Below are positions 52,339 to 60,065 of a stretch of 64,000 nt of DNA, one piece after another. Source of the stretch: Caldivirga sp. MU80 (GTDB lineage Archaea; Thermoproteota; Thermoprotei; Thermoproteales; Thermocladiaceae); contig NZ_LCTF01000009.1 in assembly GCF_001663375.1 (NCBI RefSeq), forward strand, positions 1 through 64,000. Reading direction: 5' to 3'. A program made the translations under genes and the position numbers. Each line of letters begins with the position of its first letter. Position 1 is the stretch's first letter. A model generated the notes under the pieces. The model was given only the letters and a program-made list of their open reading frames with translations. It was not told the DNA's origin and made no database searches.

Positions 52339-52515
52339 TTAAATGGGGACTAGTAGGTAGAGTAGTATTATCACTATTGGTACGGCTAGGCCTATGAGAA
52401 TGGTTACGGTGGGCGGTATTTTAACCTTCTCAACCTCCTTAACATCCCTGAACATAAGTAGCCCAGCGCTCATGAGGGGCTGCATACCACTACTCCTCCT
52501 ACGCCTACTAGACAT
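52339..52515 (-). CDS. secG: preprotein translocase subunit Sec61-beta (SecG homologue)
   Basis: A 58-residue gene easily missed by length filters. The basic N-terminus MSSRRRRSSGMQPLMSAGLL is followed by MFRDVKEVEKVKIPPTVTI and one C-terminal membrane helix (LIGLAVPIVIILLYLLVPI), exactly the layout and motif (PL.SAGL..F, K..P) of archaeal Sec61-beta, the tail-anchored third subunit of the SecYE translocon. An AATAAACC-type TATA box lies about 27 bases upstream. It is transcribed on its own, next to the PUA-rio2 operon. Confidence 0.9.
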   Translation of the reverse strand: MSSRRRRSSGMQPLMSAGLLMFRDVKEVEKVKIPPTVTILIGLAVPIVIILLYLLVPI

Positions 52516-52682
52516 AAGCCCAGTATCTTGAGGCCGGTTTATTTACCTTTCCACATGGGTTATGGTTAAACCCCACCATCTATACCGCTTGGGTTATGTA
52601 TTTAGCGGGAGTTTGCAACATATAAACCCCATAGGTTTTTACCCTATAAATTCTTTAAAATACTAAATACCATAGCTAATTT

Positions 52683-53537
52683 ATGAAGGTTCCACGCGTT
52701 AGGACATACATACCTGGGTTGGATGAGATACTATACGGCGGTATACCAGACAGGAACATTGTACTTGTTTCCGGCGGTCCAGGTACAGGTAAGTCGATCA
52801 TGGGTAAGCAGTTCCTCTACAACGGCTTAACCAGGGGTGATGCAGGGGTTTTCGTCGCCCTCGAGGAGCACCCAGTGGCCGCTAGGAGGAGTTTCAGGCA
52901 TTTTGGTTGGGATGTGGATAAGTTCGAGAGGGAGGGTAAGTTGGCCATAATTGACGCTTTCACGGCTGGTGTTGGCGCTGCTGCCCAGAGGGAGAAATAC
53001 GTGGTTAAGGATGTTGACAATGTGCATGAACTCGTCGATGTTCTTAGGCAGGCTATTAAAGATACCGACGCCAGGAGGATAGTCATCGACTCGGTGAGCA
53101 CCCTGTACCTAACCAAGCCGGCGACCGCCAGGTCAGTGGTGATGATGCTTAAGAGGGTTATTGCAGGGCTTGGGGCAACTGCAATGTTCATTAGCCAGGT
53201 GTCCGTTGGCGAGAGGGGGTTTGGTGGGCCTGGGGTTGAGCACGCCGTGGACGGTATAATTAGGCTTGACCTGGATGAGGTTAACGGCCAACTTTACAGG
53301 TCCATAGTGGTCTGGAAGATGAGGGACAGTAAAATAAGCATGGTTAGGCACCCGATGGATATAACTGATGAGGGTATCGCAATACAGTGGGATAAGTACC
53401 TGAAGATCTCCTCAACCTCAGTTACCGTTCAACCACTACCCAAGGATGAGGTTGAGGAGATGAGGAGTGCTGTTGCGGAGGCTGAGAGGGAGGCTAAGGA
53501 GGTTAAGAGACCGAGGGTTGAGGAGGAAGAGGAGTAG
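52683..53537 (+). CDS. KaiC-like RecA-superfamily ATPase
   Basis: Archaeal single-domain KaiC-like proteins are ATPases of unclear signalling function, some regulated by phosphorylation. The protein has [18 protein letters not shown], Walker [17 protein letters not shown] near residue 31, the catalytic Glu pair FVALEEHP, Walker [14 protein letters not shown], and the region [17 protein letters not shown]. After the domain comes a C-terminal tail of about 45 residues ending in an acidic run (RPRVEEEEE). A TTTAAAATA box is about 30 bases upstream. Repeat copy R2 starts right after the stop. Confidence 0.88.
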   Translation: MKVPRVRTYIPGLDEILYGGIPDRNIVLVSGGPGTGKSIMGKQFLYNGLTRGDAGVFVALEEHPVAARRSFRHFGWDVDKFEREGKLAIIDAFTAGVGAAAQREKYVVKDVDNVHELVDVLRQAIKDTDARRIVIDSVSTLYLTKPATARSVVMMLKRVIAGLGATAMFISQVSVGERGFGGPGVEHAVDGIIRLDLDEVNGQLYRSIVVWKMRDSKISMVRHPMDITDEGIAIQWDKYLKISSTSVTVQPLPKDEVEEMRSAVAEAEREAKEVKRPRVEEEEE

Positions 53538-53538
53538 C

Positions 53539-53760
53539 TGTCCCTCCGGAGGCAGCGGTTCATAAAATCCCCACCGTCTTCTTCTCGACGGTCTCCCTGG
53601 ACCCCCTCACCACAGCGGCTCCCCAACGGTCACCCGCGGCTCCCGGCCACTACGGATCTCGGGACACCAGGGTCACCAACAAGAGTGTTGAAGTTAGTCT
53701 TAAGACCCAACGCCGATGGAAATGAGCACTACAAATGACTATGAAAACTGAGACTGCCCC
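53539..53760. mobile_element. dispersed structured repeat, copy R2
   Basis: A 222-bp copy of the repeat family, closest to R1 (7757-7990). It shares the cores CCACCGTCT-CTTCTCGACGG and GTCTCCCTGG-CCCCTCACC, the long-range CCCTGG/CCAGGG pairing, and the same GCCCC-ending terminus at 53739-53760. The start includes the perfect palindrome CCTCCGGAGG. Like R1 it lies immediately downstream of a plus-strand gene, so a role at gene ends (insertion preference or 3' UTR structure) is possible. Confidence 0.65.
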
Positions 53761-53770
53761 TACCCCCTAA

Positions 53771-54211
53771 TTAAATGGCTGATAACTCATCCATTGCCTG
53801 CTTTAAAAGATCCCTAACCTTACTTAACTTCTCCCTCAACCTAGTCAACTCCTCCGATTGCATAGCTGAGACTGCAATGGGTAGCTCCACCTTAAACCCC
53901 TCCTTGGAGAGCCTTTCATAGGCCTTAAGGACGAGCTGCCCGGCCTTAGTCTCACCCCTCAGATGCCTCCTAAGGGTTGCTTCAGTAACCCCAATCTCAT
54001 CAGCTATTTGGCTAAGGCTCATGCCAGCCTTGCTCCTAGCCAAGGCTGCAGCGGCGGTGTATAAACTATCAACCCAAGTTAACCTTCCATGGGGATTCTG
54101 AAGCTCCTCAAACGTCTCCCTCGAGAAGAGGACCATTGTCAGTAATGCCGACTCAAGCTTCCTAATATCCTCTTTACCTAAAGGCTTAAGTGGAATTTCC
54201 TCACTACTCAT
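53771..54211 (-). CDS. HTH transcriptional regulator, 146 aa
   Basis: A central helix-turn-helix is visible at residues about 60-85 (MSLSQIADEIGVTEATLRRHLRGE), flanked by an N-terminal helical part with FSRETFEELQNPHGRLTW and a C-terminal coiled coil (LTRLREKLSKVRDLLKQAMDEL) probably for dimerisation. I cannot name a characterised homologue. A CTTATTAATG box is 26 bases upstream of ATG 54211. It is divergent from the DHDPS-like gene and may regulate it. Confidence 0.78.
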   Translation of the reverse strand: MSSEEIPLKPLGKEDIRKLESALLTMVLFSRETFEELQNPHGRLTWVDSLYTAAAALARSKAGMSLSQIADEIGVTEATLRRHLRGETKAGQLVLKAYERLSKEGFKVELPIAVSAMQSEELTRLREKLSKVRDLLKQAMDELSAI

Positions 54212-54343
54212 TGCTAACTATTCACGGCCCCATTAATAAGCCTTAGGTTAAAAACAGATGTAATATATGATGATAAATATATTAAGTTACCATTCAATCA
54301 GTGACTGTGCGGTAAGCATTAAAAGGTTGCGTATACATGTCAA

Positions 54344-55510
54344 GTGGCAGTGGTTATGGCTAACTTACCCATGCCTCCTAGGGAGGTTTACGACCTGATA
54401 AGGGAGGGCACGGCCATTGTGGCTCATCCACTGGCCTTAACTGAGGATAGGAGGATCGATGAGGCTAGGCAGAGGGCATTAACAATATATTACCTCGCCT
54501 CCGGGGCTGGTGGTGTAGCTATCGGCGTCCATACCACTCAGTTCGAGGTTCATGATAACGGTATGTATGAGCCATTGCTGAAGATGACGAGCGAGGTTGT
54601 TGATGAATGCGGCAGAAAGGTTGGTAGAGTGGTTAAGGTCGCCGGTATAGTAGGTGGCACTAGGCAGGCTGTTGAGGAGGCTAAATTAGCCTATAAGTTA
54701 GGCTACCATGCCGGCCTAGTCAGTCTCCATAGGTTCATCGGTGAGCCCCAGGATAAGATCGTTGAGCACGTTAAGGCCGTGGCCAGGGAGATACCTGTCT
54801 TCGGCTTCTACCTCCAACCAGCTGTGGGTGGGTTAAGGCTTGGCTACAGCTTCTGGAGGAGACTCGTGGAGGAGGTTGAGAACCTAGTCGCCATTAAGAT
54901 TGCCCCCTTCAACAGGTACGCCACTATAGACGTCGCCAGGGCGGTTGCTGATGCAGGTAGGGCAGGTGAGGTGGCCTTGTACACGGGCAACGACGACAAC
55001 ATAATCATAGACCTGTTAACCAGGTTCAGCTTCACGGCAAGTAATGGGGAGGTTAGGGAGGTTAGGATAGTGGGTGGGTTACTGGGCCACTGGGCCTTCT
55101 GGACTAAGAGATCGATGGAGATCTTCAGGCTGGTTAAGTCAATAGCGGACTCCAGGCGCCAAATACCACCTGAGCTACTAACCCTAGGTGCCCAGGTCAC
55201 TGACGCAAATGGGGCCGTGTTCGATGCGGTGAATAACTTCAGGGGGGTTATACCGGGGATTAACGAGGTTCTTAGGAGGAGTGGTCTACTTAGGGGTAGG
55301 TGGACCCTTAACCCTGGGGAGGACCTATCCCCAGGTCAATTAGAAGAGATAAACAGGGTTTATGCATCGTACCCACACCTGAGGGATGATGAATTCACCT
55401 CCAAGTACGTTGATGAGTGGGTTAGGGGTGAGTGTGTGGGGTTTGGGGAATTAAGGGAATTGACTATAGATGACGTTAGGCTAATGGTGGGTGGTGGGTA
55501 TGGCCATTGA
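54344..55510 (+). CDS. dihydrodipicolinate synthase-like class I aldolase
   Basis: A TIM-barrel lyase of the DHDPS/N-acetylneuraminate lyase family. YYLASGAGGVAIGVHTTQF near residue 50 is the substrate loop, FGFYLQPAVGG holds the catalytic Tyr and LVAIKIAPFNRY the Schiff-base Lys. At 388 residues it is about 90 longer than lysine-pathway DapA, with a C-terminal extension, so a different keto-acid substrate is likely. GTG 54344, GTG 54350 and ATG 54356 are possible starts near a TTAAAAGG box. It overlaps the next hydrolase gene by 11 bases; the two probably serve one catabolic pathway. Confidence 0.85.
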   Translation: MAVVMANLPMPPREVYDLIREGTAIVAHPLALTEDRRIDEARQRALTIYYLASGAGGVAIGVHTTQFEVHDNGMYEPLLKMTSEVVDECGRKVGRVVKVAGIVGGTRQAVEEAKLAYKLGYHAGLVSLHRFIGEPQDKIVEHVKAVAREIPVFGFYLQPAVGGLRLGYSFWRRLVEEVENLVAIKIAPFNRYATIDVARAVADAGRAGEVALYTGNDDNIIIDLLTRFSFTASNGEVREVRIVGGLLGHWAFWTKRSMEIFRLVKSIADSRRQIPPELLTLGAQVTDANGAVFDAVNNFRGVIPGINEVLRRSGLLRGRWTLNPGEDLSPGQLEEINRVYASYPHLRDDEFTSKYVDEWVRGECVGFGELRELTIDDVRLMVGGGYGH

Positions 55511-56780
55511 GGCATCGTACACTAAGGTCAAGGTAACGCCACCCCTCGGGCTTAGGCTGGGGGGTTATGCGCATAGGCTTGGTAAGCCAGCCAGGGAGAT
55601 TCACGATGACCTATACGCCAGGTTACTCATGTTAACCACGGCCGATGCCGAGGCAGTTATAGTTCAACTCGACCTACTTGGGTTATACAGGCAGGACGCA
55701 TTAATGATAAGGGAAGCCGTGAGTAAGGCAACAGGCGTTGAAAGGGGCAATGTAATCGTCGCCTCAACGCACACGCACTCGGCACCGGAGACGATCATAC
55801 CCATGTGGCCCAACACACTCCCCTACAGCGAGGGGGAGAGGAGACTATATGATGAGTGGTTCAGCGGTGTTGTGGGTAAGGCCAGTGAAGCTGCACGCGA
55901 ACTCAACGGCACCGGGAAGGCTGAGGTGGCCGTAGGTATTGGTGAAGCTGGGGGTTTATGCTTCAACAGGTCTTTTAAGGGGGGTTTGGTTGATGAGGAG
56001 TTACCAATACTGGTGGTTAAAATAGGGAACCGTAGAATTGCACTACTCAACTACGCATGCCACCCAGTCTGCAACACGGACCTGGGCTTCTCGGCGGATT
56101 ACTCAGGCGTCGTGTATGAATCACTACTAGGGCGTGGGGTTGAGTCAATTTTCATAACCGGGGCCACTGGTGACATAGACCCGGTTAGGAAGGGGAGGGG
56201 TTACATGGGTTACCTGGGTGAATCCTTAGCATCAGTAGTGGTTAATGTGCTTGGTTCACTTAGGCCAATTGGGCACACCATGGACGTGGTTAACATTGGG
56301 CTTAGGCTACCTGCCAGGGTTGTTGATGGGGAGTTGGCTAGGGCTAGGTATGAGGAGGCGCTTAAGAGGGTCATGGGTAAGGGTGGGTTGCCCAACGAAC
56401 CCACGGAGTCCATATGGGCTGATGAAGACTACTTAAGGTTAATGTACAGTGATGAGGAATATGCTGTGTCTAAGGTAAGTGAAGCAAACATTGATACTGA
56501 GGCCACGCTGCTAAGGCTCGGTGACCTACTGCTGGTGGCGATACCAGGCGAACCCTTCGTTGAAACTGGCCTAGCCATTAAGAGTAGGGCGGTTGAACTA
56601 GGGTTTAGGGTAACCATGGTGGCTGGTTACGTCAACGACTACGTGGGTTATATACCAACCAAGGCCTCCTTCATCATGAACACCTATGAGGCTAGGTTAG
56701 CCAGGTGGAGTAGGGTAACCGAGGAGGCTGAGGGGTTGGTGAGGGGTGAGGTGTTTAACGCTATTAAGAACATAAAGTAA
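55500..56780 (+). CDS. neutral/alkaline ceramidase N-terminal-domain-like hydrolase
   Basis: The 426-residue protein resembles the N-terminal domain of neutral/alkaline non-lysosomal ceramidases, a zinc amidase fold also found in bacterial and archaeal proteins of unknown substrate. Possible metal ligands are in VASTHTHSAPE and NYACHPVC, and GATGDIDPV, AIPGEPFVETG and VAGYVNDYVGYIP follow in family order. It has no signal peptide and lacks the C-terminal ceramidase domain. ATG 55500 follows GGTGGTGGG; translation is coupled to the aldolase gene. Archaea have no known ceramide, so an amide or ester of a sugar derivative is a more likely substrate. Confidence 0.82.
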   Translation: MAIEASYTKVKVTPPLGLRLGGYAHRLGKPAREIHDDLYARLLMLTTADAEAVIVQLDLLGLYRQDALMIREAVSKATGVERGNVIVASTHTHSAPETIIPMWPNTLPYSEGERRLYDEWFSGVVGKASEAARELNGTGKAEVAVGIGEAGGLCFNRSFKGGLVDEELPILVVKIGNRRIALLNYACHPVCNTDLGFSADYSGVVYESLLGRGVESIFITGATGDIDPVRKGRGYMGYLGESLASVVVNVLGSLRPIGHTMDVVNIGLRLPARVVDGELARARYEEALKRVMGKGGLPNEPTESIWADEDYLRLMYSDEEYAVSKVSEANIDTEATLLRLGDLLLVAIPGEPFVETGLAIKSRAVELGFRVTMVAGYVNDYVGYIPTKASFIMNTYEARLARWSRVTEEAEGLVRGEVFNAIKNIK

Positions 56781-56826
56781 AACACGTAGGTTATACCATC
56801 CTCCAATCCCTAACCCTAACTCCCCC

Positions 56827-57363
56827 TTATGCTGTGTTTAACTGATCGCGGCTAATTACCTTAACCTTAACGCTCCTGTTGGTTATCGCGCTCAATAGCT
56901 TAGCCATGTCGGTTGGCTTAAGCTTAAGCCTCCTGGCATCCCTCTTCATTATCCTAACCTCGGTTTCATTGGTTCCATCAGGTAGCCAGGTTGTGGCCAC
57001 CGTGGGCTTGGCTGGGTAGGCTATTTGCGTGACCAGTTCGTTAATGTTAGCCGTGTACTCAATTATCTTAACCCTCCTGTTGAGGATCTCGGTTAACTTA
57101 TCCTCAAGCGACCTAACTATGTTTATCGGCACTCGCCTAATGCCCTTAAGCGCTATGAAGTAGGTGTTACCCACGTCATAGGATTTATAATACTCAACGT
57201 CACTCAGCATACTCTTCAGCTTCTGATCCTCGTCAGTTAGCTTAAGTATAGCATCTATGACGTCAACGTCATACATTTCATACTGACCACTGTTGAGCAG
57301 CGACTGGCACTTGCTGCAAAACAGCCTCGTCTTCACGCAAAACTCGCAGAACGGTATCCGCAT
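56827..57363 (-). CDS. zinc-finger plus KH-type NusA-like RNA-binding protein
   Basis: ATG 57363 starts MRIPFCEFCVKTRLFCSKCQ, a four-Cys zinc ribbon, followed by two alpha/beta parts of the KH type (VGNTYFIALKGIRRVPINIVRSLEDKLTEILNRRVKIIEY; EVRIMKRDARRLKLKPTDMAKLLSAITNRSVKVKVI). This is the arrangement of archaeal NusA-like proteins with an added zinc ribbon, thought to bind RNA in transcription or translation. The GXXG loop of true KH domains is weak. A TATATATCC box is 26 bases upstream. The frame upstream of 57363 is probably not translated. Confidence 0.72.
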   Translation of the reverse strand: MRIPFCEFCVKTRLFCSKCQSLLNSGQYEMYDVDVIDAILKLTDEDQKLKSMLSDVEYYKSYDVGNTYFIALKGIRRVPINIVRSLEDKLTEILNRRVKIIEYTANINELVTQIAYPAKPTVATTWLPDGTNETEVRIMKRDARRLKLKPTDMAKLLSAITNRSVKVKVISRDQLNTA

Positions 57364-57731
57364 CACCCCCCTCATTCAGTTAGGATATATAAAACTTTCC
57401 TTCCTAGGAACTCCACGAGGAGTTTAACCTAGTTAAGGGGAGGCGCGGCGGCTTGATTACGGTTGGTCGTTGATGAAAATGGGTTAAATTACTGTTCCTA
57501 TGCCCCGTTTCCCCGCATCCCAACGACCCTAATCATTCTTCATCCCTTGTCGGGTATCCCCATTCTTGGGGCATCACTGGTCAGTTTTCCCACGGGGCTG
57601 GGTGCTCGGGCACTCACGGTTGCCTCGTGCCCGAGACTACTAACTCTAATACTCTGGGGTATTTAAATCTATCGGAGAATAAAGAGTTAAATTACCCAAA
57701 TGTTTATAAGGAAGTTCTCCAAACCTGGTAT
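57364..57731. other. gene-free region with strong hairpins upstream of the TnpB pair
   Basis: No protein gene is supported here. Hairpins CCCCA-TTCT-TGGGG (57558-57571) and CTCGGGCAC with a 13-base loop and GTGCCCGAG (57605-57635, perfect 9-bp stem) stand out, followed by an AT-rich stretch with the TATA box TTTATAA at 57703-57709. It may be the left end of an IS605-type element, or encode a structured RNA. Confidence 0.5.
57703..57709 (+). promoter_or_regulatory. TATA box of the small ORF-tnpB pair
   Basis: TTTATAA is centred 26 bases before ATG 57732, which makes a leaderless mRNA for the small ORF likely and supports it as a real gene. Confidence 0.6.
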
Positions 57732-57893
57732 ATGGTGAAGGTAATTTTCATAAAAGGGTCAATAGAGGTAGTAAGAAAAGCAGGAAAAGAGTACGTACGA
57801 ATCTATGTTTACTCAAAGAATGGTGGAAAGAAACTCGTACCTTACGCCAACAGGGAAATAGAAGGAATGGTGGTTATTGATGAAGGCTCATAG
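57732..57893 (+). CDS. small protein preceding tnpB, 53 aa
   Basis: The product (MVKVIFIKGSIEVVRKAGKE... ending MVVIDEGS) is basic in the middle and shows a beta-rich pattern, VKVIFIKG / YVRIYVYSK / KKLVPYANRE, like a small strand-barrel or MazE-like fold; I do not recognise a family. Leaderless ATG 57732 follows a TATA box by 26 bases. Its 3' end overlaps the tnpB start by 14 bases, so the two are translated together. A function as an RNA- or DNA-binding partner of TnpB is only a hypothesis. Confidence 0.65.
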   Translation: MVKVIFIKGSIEVVRKAGKEYVRIYVYSKNGGKKLVPYANREIEGMVVIDEGS

Positions 57894-59025
57894 AGCAATA
57901 CTCATTAGGTTACCAAGAGATAGATGCAATGTTGATTATATCAAACGATTAACGGCATTAACAAGCCTGGCTTACCGTGGTTTTGAGGTTTGGGTGCCGG
58001 ACCTACCCAAGACGATACAGCACCATCTCTACGGCTTCAGGAACTTCAAGGGGAGTTTAGTATTCGGTACAGTGCCAAAGAGGTGGTTTGCCTCAACCTG
58101 GGTTCCATTGAAGACACTGAGGTTTTACCCAGATGGCTCAAGGAAGGGTGGTAGGTATGCACCAGTGGTGCTTGACTTCAAAAGCAGTGCTATTAAGCTA
58201 TACCAGGTGTGCAGGAATGAGCGTGGTTATGTTGTTGAGGTTCCAATGCCTAGGTGGGTTGTTGATAGGCTTAGTGAGGGTGGTGATGTTAAGTACGCAA
58301 TGATTGGCCTCAAGGATGATGAACCATACTTGGCATTGATTGCCGAGCGTGAGGTTGAACCATACATACCTAGTGACTACATGCTAGCCATTGACGTGAA
58401 TGCATGGAATAACGGCATTGCATGGGGGTTAATTAAAAGTAGTAAGCTTGTTAAGTGGAAGCCTGAGAGGCCAAGGCTTAGGGAGATTGATGGGCTTTAC
58501 TACCGCTCAGTCGTGTTAAGTCAAAAATACGGGAAGCTAAAGAGGCTGGGCCTTCACAAGACTAAGGAGGGTAAGGGATTGTGGAGGGAGGTGAGGAGGC
58601 TGAGGAGGAGAATCTATGCTAAACTAAGGGATTATGCTCAAAGGCTTGCGCATAGGTTGGTTAGGAAGGCCCTTAGGCATAGGGCATTAGTCATCATTGA
58701 CGACATTATTGAGGAATCAAGGAGGGAGTTGCTTGAGGGGAAGTTGCCAAGTGGCTTGAGGAAGATTTACCTGGCTGAGACGAGGAGGTTCGTTAAGCTA
58801 CTGATTGCCCAGCTAGAGTGGTATGGTGTACCATACAGGTTCAAGAGGTTGCCAAGCACAATATGCCCAATTTGCCATCATGAGTTAACCCAATTACCAG
58901 GCAGAATCATGGTTTGTGGGAATTGTGGGTTCAAGGCGCCTAGGGATAAGGTACCCATGTACTGGGTATTAAAATTAAGATGTAAGATGATTGAACCTGA
59001 GGATGAGGATTGCCCGCACCGATAA
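57880..59025 (+). CDS. tnpB: TnpB-like RuvC nuclease with zinc ribbon (IS605 OrfB family)
   Basis: TnpB proteins are RNA-guided nucleases of IS200/IS605 elements and ancestors of Cas12. In this 381-residue protein RuvC-I is MLAIDVNAWNNGIAW (Asp), RuvC-II sits at ALVIIDDIIEES, where the usual catalytic Glu position reads Asp, and RuvC-III is KAPRDKVPMYWVL (Asp). Between them lies the zinc ribbon CPICHH...CGNCG. The N-terminal half with YRGFEVWVPDLPKTIQHHLYG and PKRWFAS is the recognition part and is unlike the common IS605 OrfB start. No tnpA or clear flanking ends are seen. ATG 57880 is preferred to TTG 57877. Confidence 0.85.
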   Translation: MKAHRAILIRLPRDRCNVDYIKRLTALTSLAYRGFEVWVPDLPKTIQHHLYGFRNFKGSLVFGTVPKRWFASTWVPLKTLRFYPDGSRKGGRYAPVVLDFKSSAIKLYQVCRNERGYVVEVPMPRWVVDRLSEGGDVKYAMIGLKDDEPYLALIAEREVEPYIPSDYMLAIDVNAWNNGIAWGLIKSSKLVKWKPERPRLREIDGLYYRSVVLSQKYGKLKRLGLHKTKEGKGLWREVRRLRRRIYAKLRDYAQRLAHRLVRKALRHRALVIIDDIIEESRRELLEGKLPSGLRKIYLAETRRFVKLLIAQLEWYGVPYRFKRLPSTICPICHHELTQLPGRIMVCGNCGFKAPRDKVPMYWVLKLRCKMIEPEDEDCPHR

Positions 59026-59376
59026 TGTTACCCAGGTCAACTGCAATGGCTTCCCAGAGGGTCAACTTATCCTTACCCATTGGCGTGGGTTAAGCCTCAG
59101 CATTTTTAGAGCCTTCCGCTTCTAACGCATTTACGTACTATTCATTTGTCGCTTTAATCACTTATAATCCCCTTAATGCAACCAAGTAAGCCGATGCGCA
59201 CGCTTCTGACCTGGCATTGACCCTTTTATGGGGTTACTACGGCCGGTTAAACAGGTAGGGCATAGTTAGTATATAAACCCACATAGTGAGGTAACCCAAC
59301 CTTAAAGGACGAGACTTATCCTCGTTACTAGCACCCGCAGATAAACTTAAAACTTCGTTAAGTTTAAGTATTATTA
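59026..59376. other. gene-free region after tnpB, possible relic element end
   Basis: No gene is supported. On the minus strand around 59293-59322 CTCGTCC-TTTAAGG follows an AACGAGG arm, a small hairpin of the type seen at IS605-family ends. The right part carries the palindromic operator of the next gene. Confidence 0.4.
59342..59366. promoter_or_regulatory. 9-bp inverted repeat operator before the 94-aa gene
   Basis: TAAACTTAA and TTAAGTTTA form a perfect 9-bp inverted repeat with a 7-base spacer, ending 10 bases before ATG 59377. The position over the promoter is typical of autorepressed antitoxin operons. Confidence 0.6.
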
Positions 59377-59661
59377 ATGGAAAGCGTATCATATCCGGGT
59401 ATTACGTCTTACTCCATCGGGAACATAAGTGGTACGTCGGTGTCTGGGCTTGTGCCAGGGTTTGGTTTTAACATCATCATTGAGGTTGATCATGAGTTCG
59501 GTAACATACTTATAAGGGCTGGTAATAGGATGCCCAAGAGGTCTGAGGAGGGCATGGCATTCGTGACCGTTGGTGTTGATGAAAATGATAAGGTAGCCTA
59601 TATAAGTATTGAACCTGAGGATGAGAATTTAGCGAAGTTTATACGAAAAATTAAGGTGTAG
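59377..59661 (+). CDS. DUF2283-like small protein, putative antitoxin
   Basis: The 94-residue product has the pattern FNIIIEVDHEFGNILIRAG followed by FVTVGVDENDKVAYISIEPEDE, resembling the DUF2283 fold, in which an acidic beta meander ends with a DxxGxxxxIEI-type motif. Families of this kind are found next to DUF4258-type toxins in archaea and bacteria. A perfect inverted repeat lies right before the start codon, suggesting autoregulation. Two further reading frames follow closely. The assignment is by pattern only. Confidence 0.55.
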   Translation: MESVSYPGITSYSIGNISGTSVSGLVPGFGFNIIIEVDHEFGNILIRAGNRMPKRSEEGMAFVTVGVDENDKVAYISIEPEDENLAKFIRKIKV

Positions 59662-59666
59662 CGTGA

Positions 59667-60065
59667 ATGCACGACTACGTTGATGTTGACTACGAGGTGG
59701 TTTCATGGAACCCATTGGTAATGAGGGTTGTTACTGATGATGAGGAATTAACTATAACAGGTTACCCAGTGATCCTCAAGGTAATGAAGGTAAATAATAA
59801 GTATTCGGTATGGGTTAACGTCATTGTATCAACAAGAACCAATAAACCAAGACCTGGGCCCCTCTGCACACCCACAATGTTTAACGCTAGACCCGCGGGT
59901 ATTAAGGAAGTTAATGTAGTTAAGGATGGGTCATTAACATTGAGACTCAGCACTGAAGGCACTATGAGCATAATCATAAAGCCTACTAATATTTCGGTGT
60001 ATCCGGACTATAGGGATCAATTCGGTTCCCCATGTATAATGCTTAATTGGACAGCATTTTGGTGA
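59667..60065 (+). CDS. hypothetical protein, 132 aa, in the toxin-antitoxin-like module
   Basis: It starts five bases after the previous stop and so belongs to the same transcript. The protein is beta-rich (VSWNPLVMRVVTDDEELTITGYPVILKVMKVNNKYSVWVNVIV) and ends in NWTAFW, without membrane segments. I do not recognise a family; the first part again looks like a DUF2283-type or MPN-like beta sheet. Its last 26 bases overlap, in the +1 frame, an open stretch that looks like a DUF4258 toxin and has no start codon, so a frameshift may have split one gene. Confidence 0.5.
   Translation: MHDYVDVDYEVVSWNPLVMRVVTDDEELTITGYPVILKVMKVNNKYSVWVNVIVSTRTNKPRPGPLCTPTMFNARPAGIKEVNVVKDGSLTLRLSTEGTMSIIIKPTNISVYPDYRDQFGSPCIMLNWTAFW

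Noticed and set aside
53429-53626. 65-codon minus-strand frame at the KaiC-like gene end and repeat R2
   Set aside because: It runs antisense to the KaiC-like gene and the repeat; the protein shows no fold-like pattern and no promoter.
57463-57731. Protein-coding extension upstream of the 53-aa ORF
   Set aside because: The upstream in-frame codons cross the hairpins and the TATA box; the leaderless ATG 57732 is better supported.
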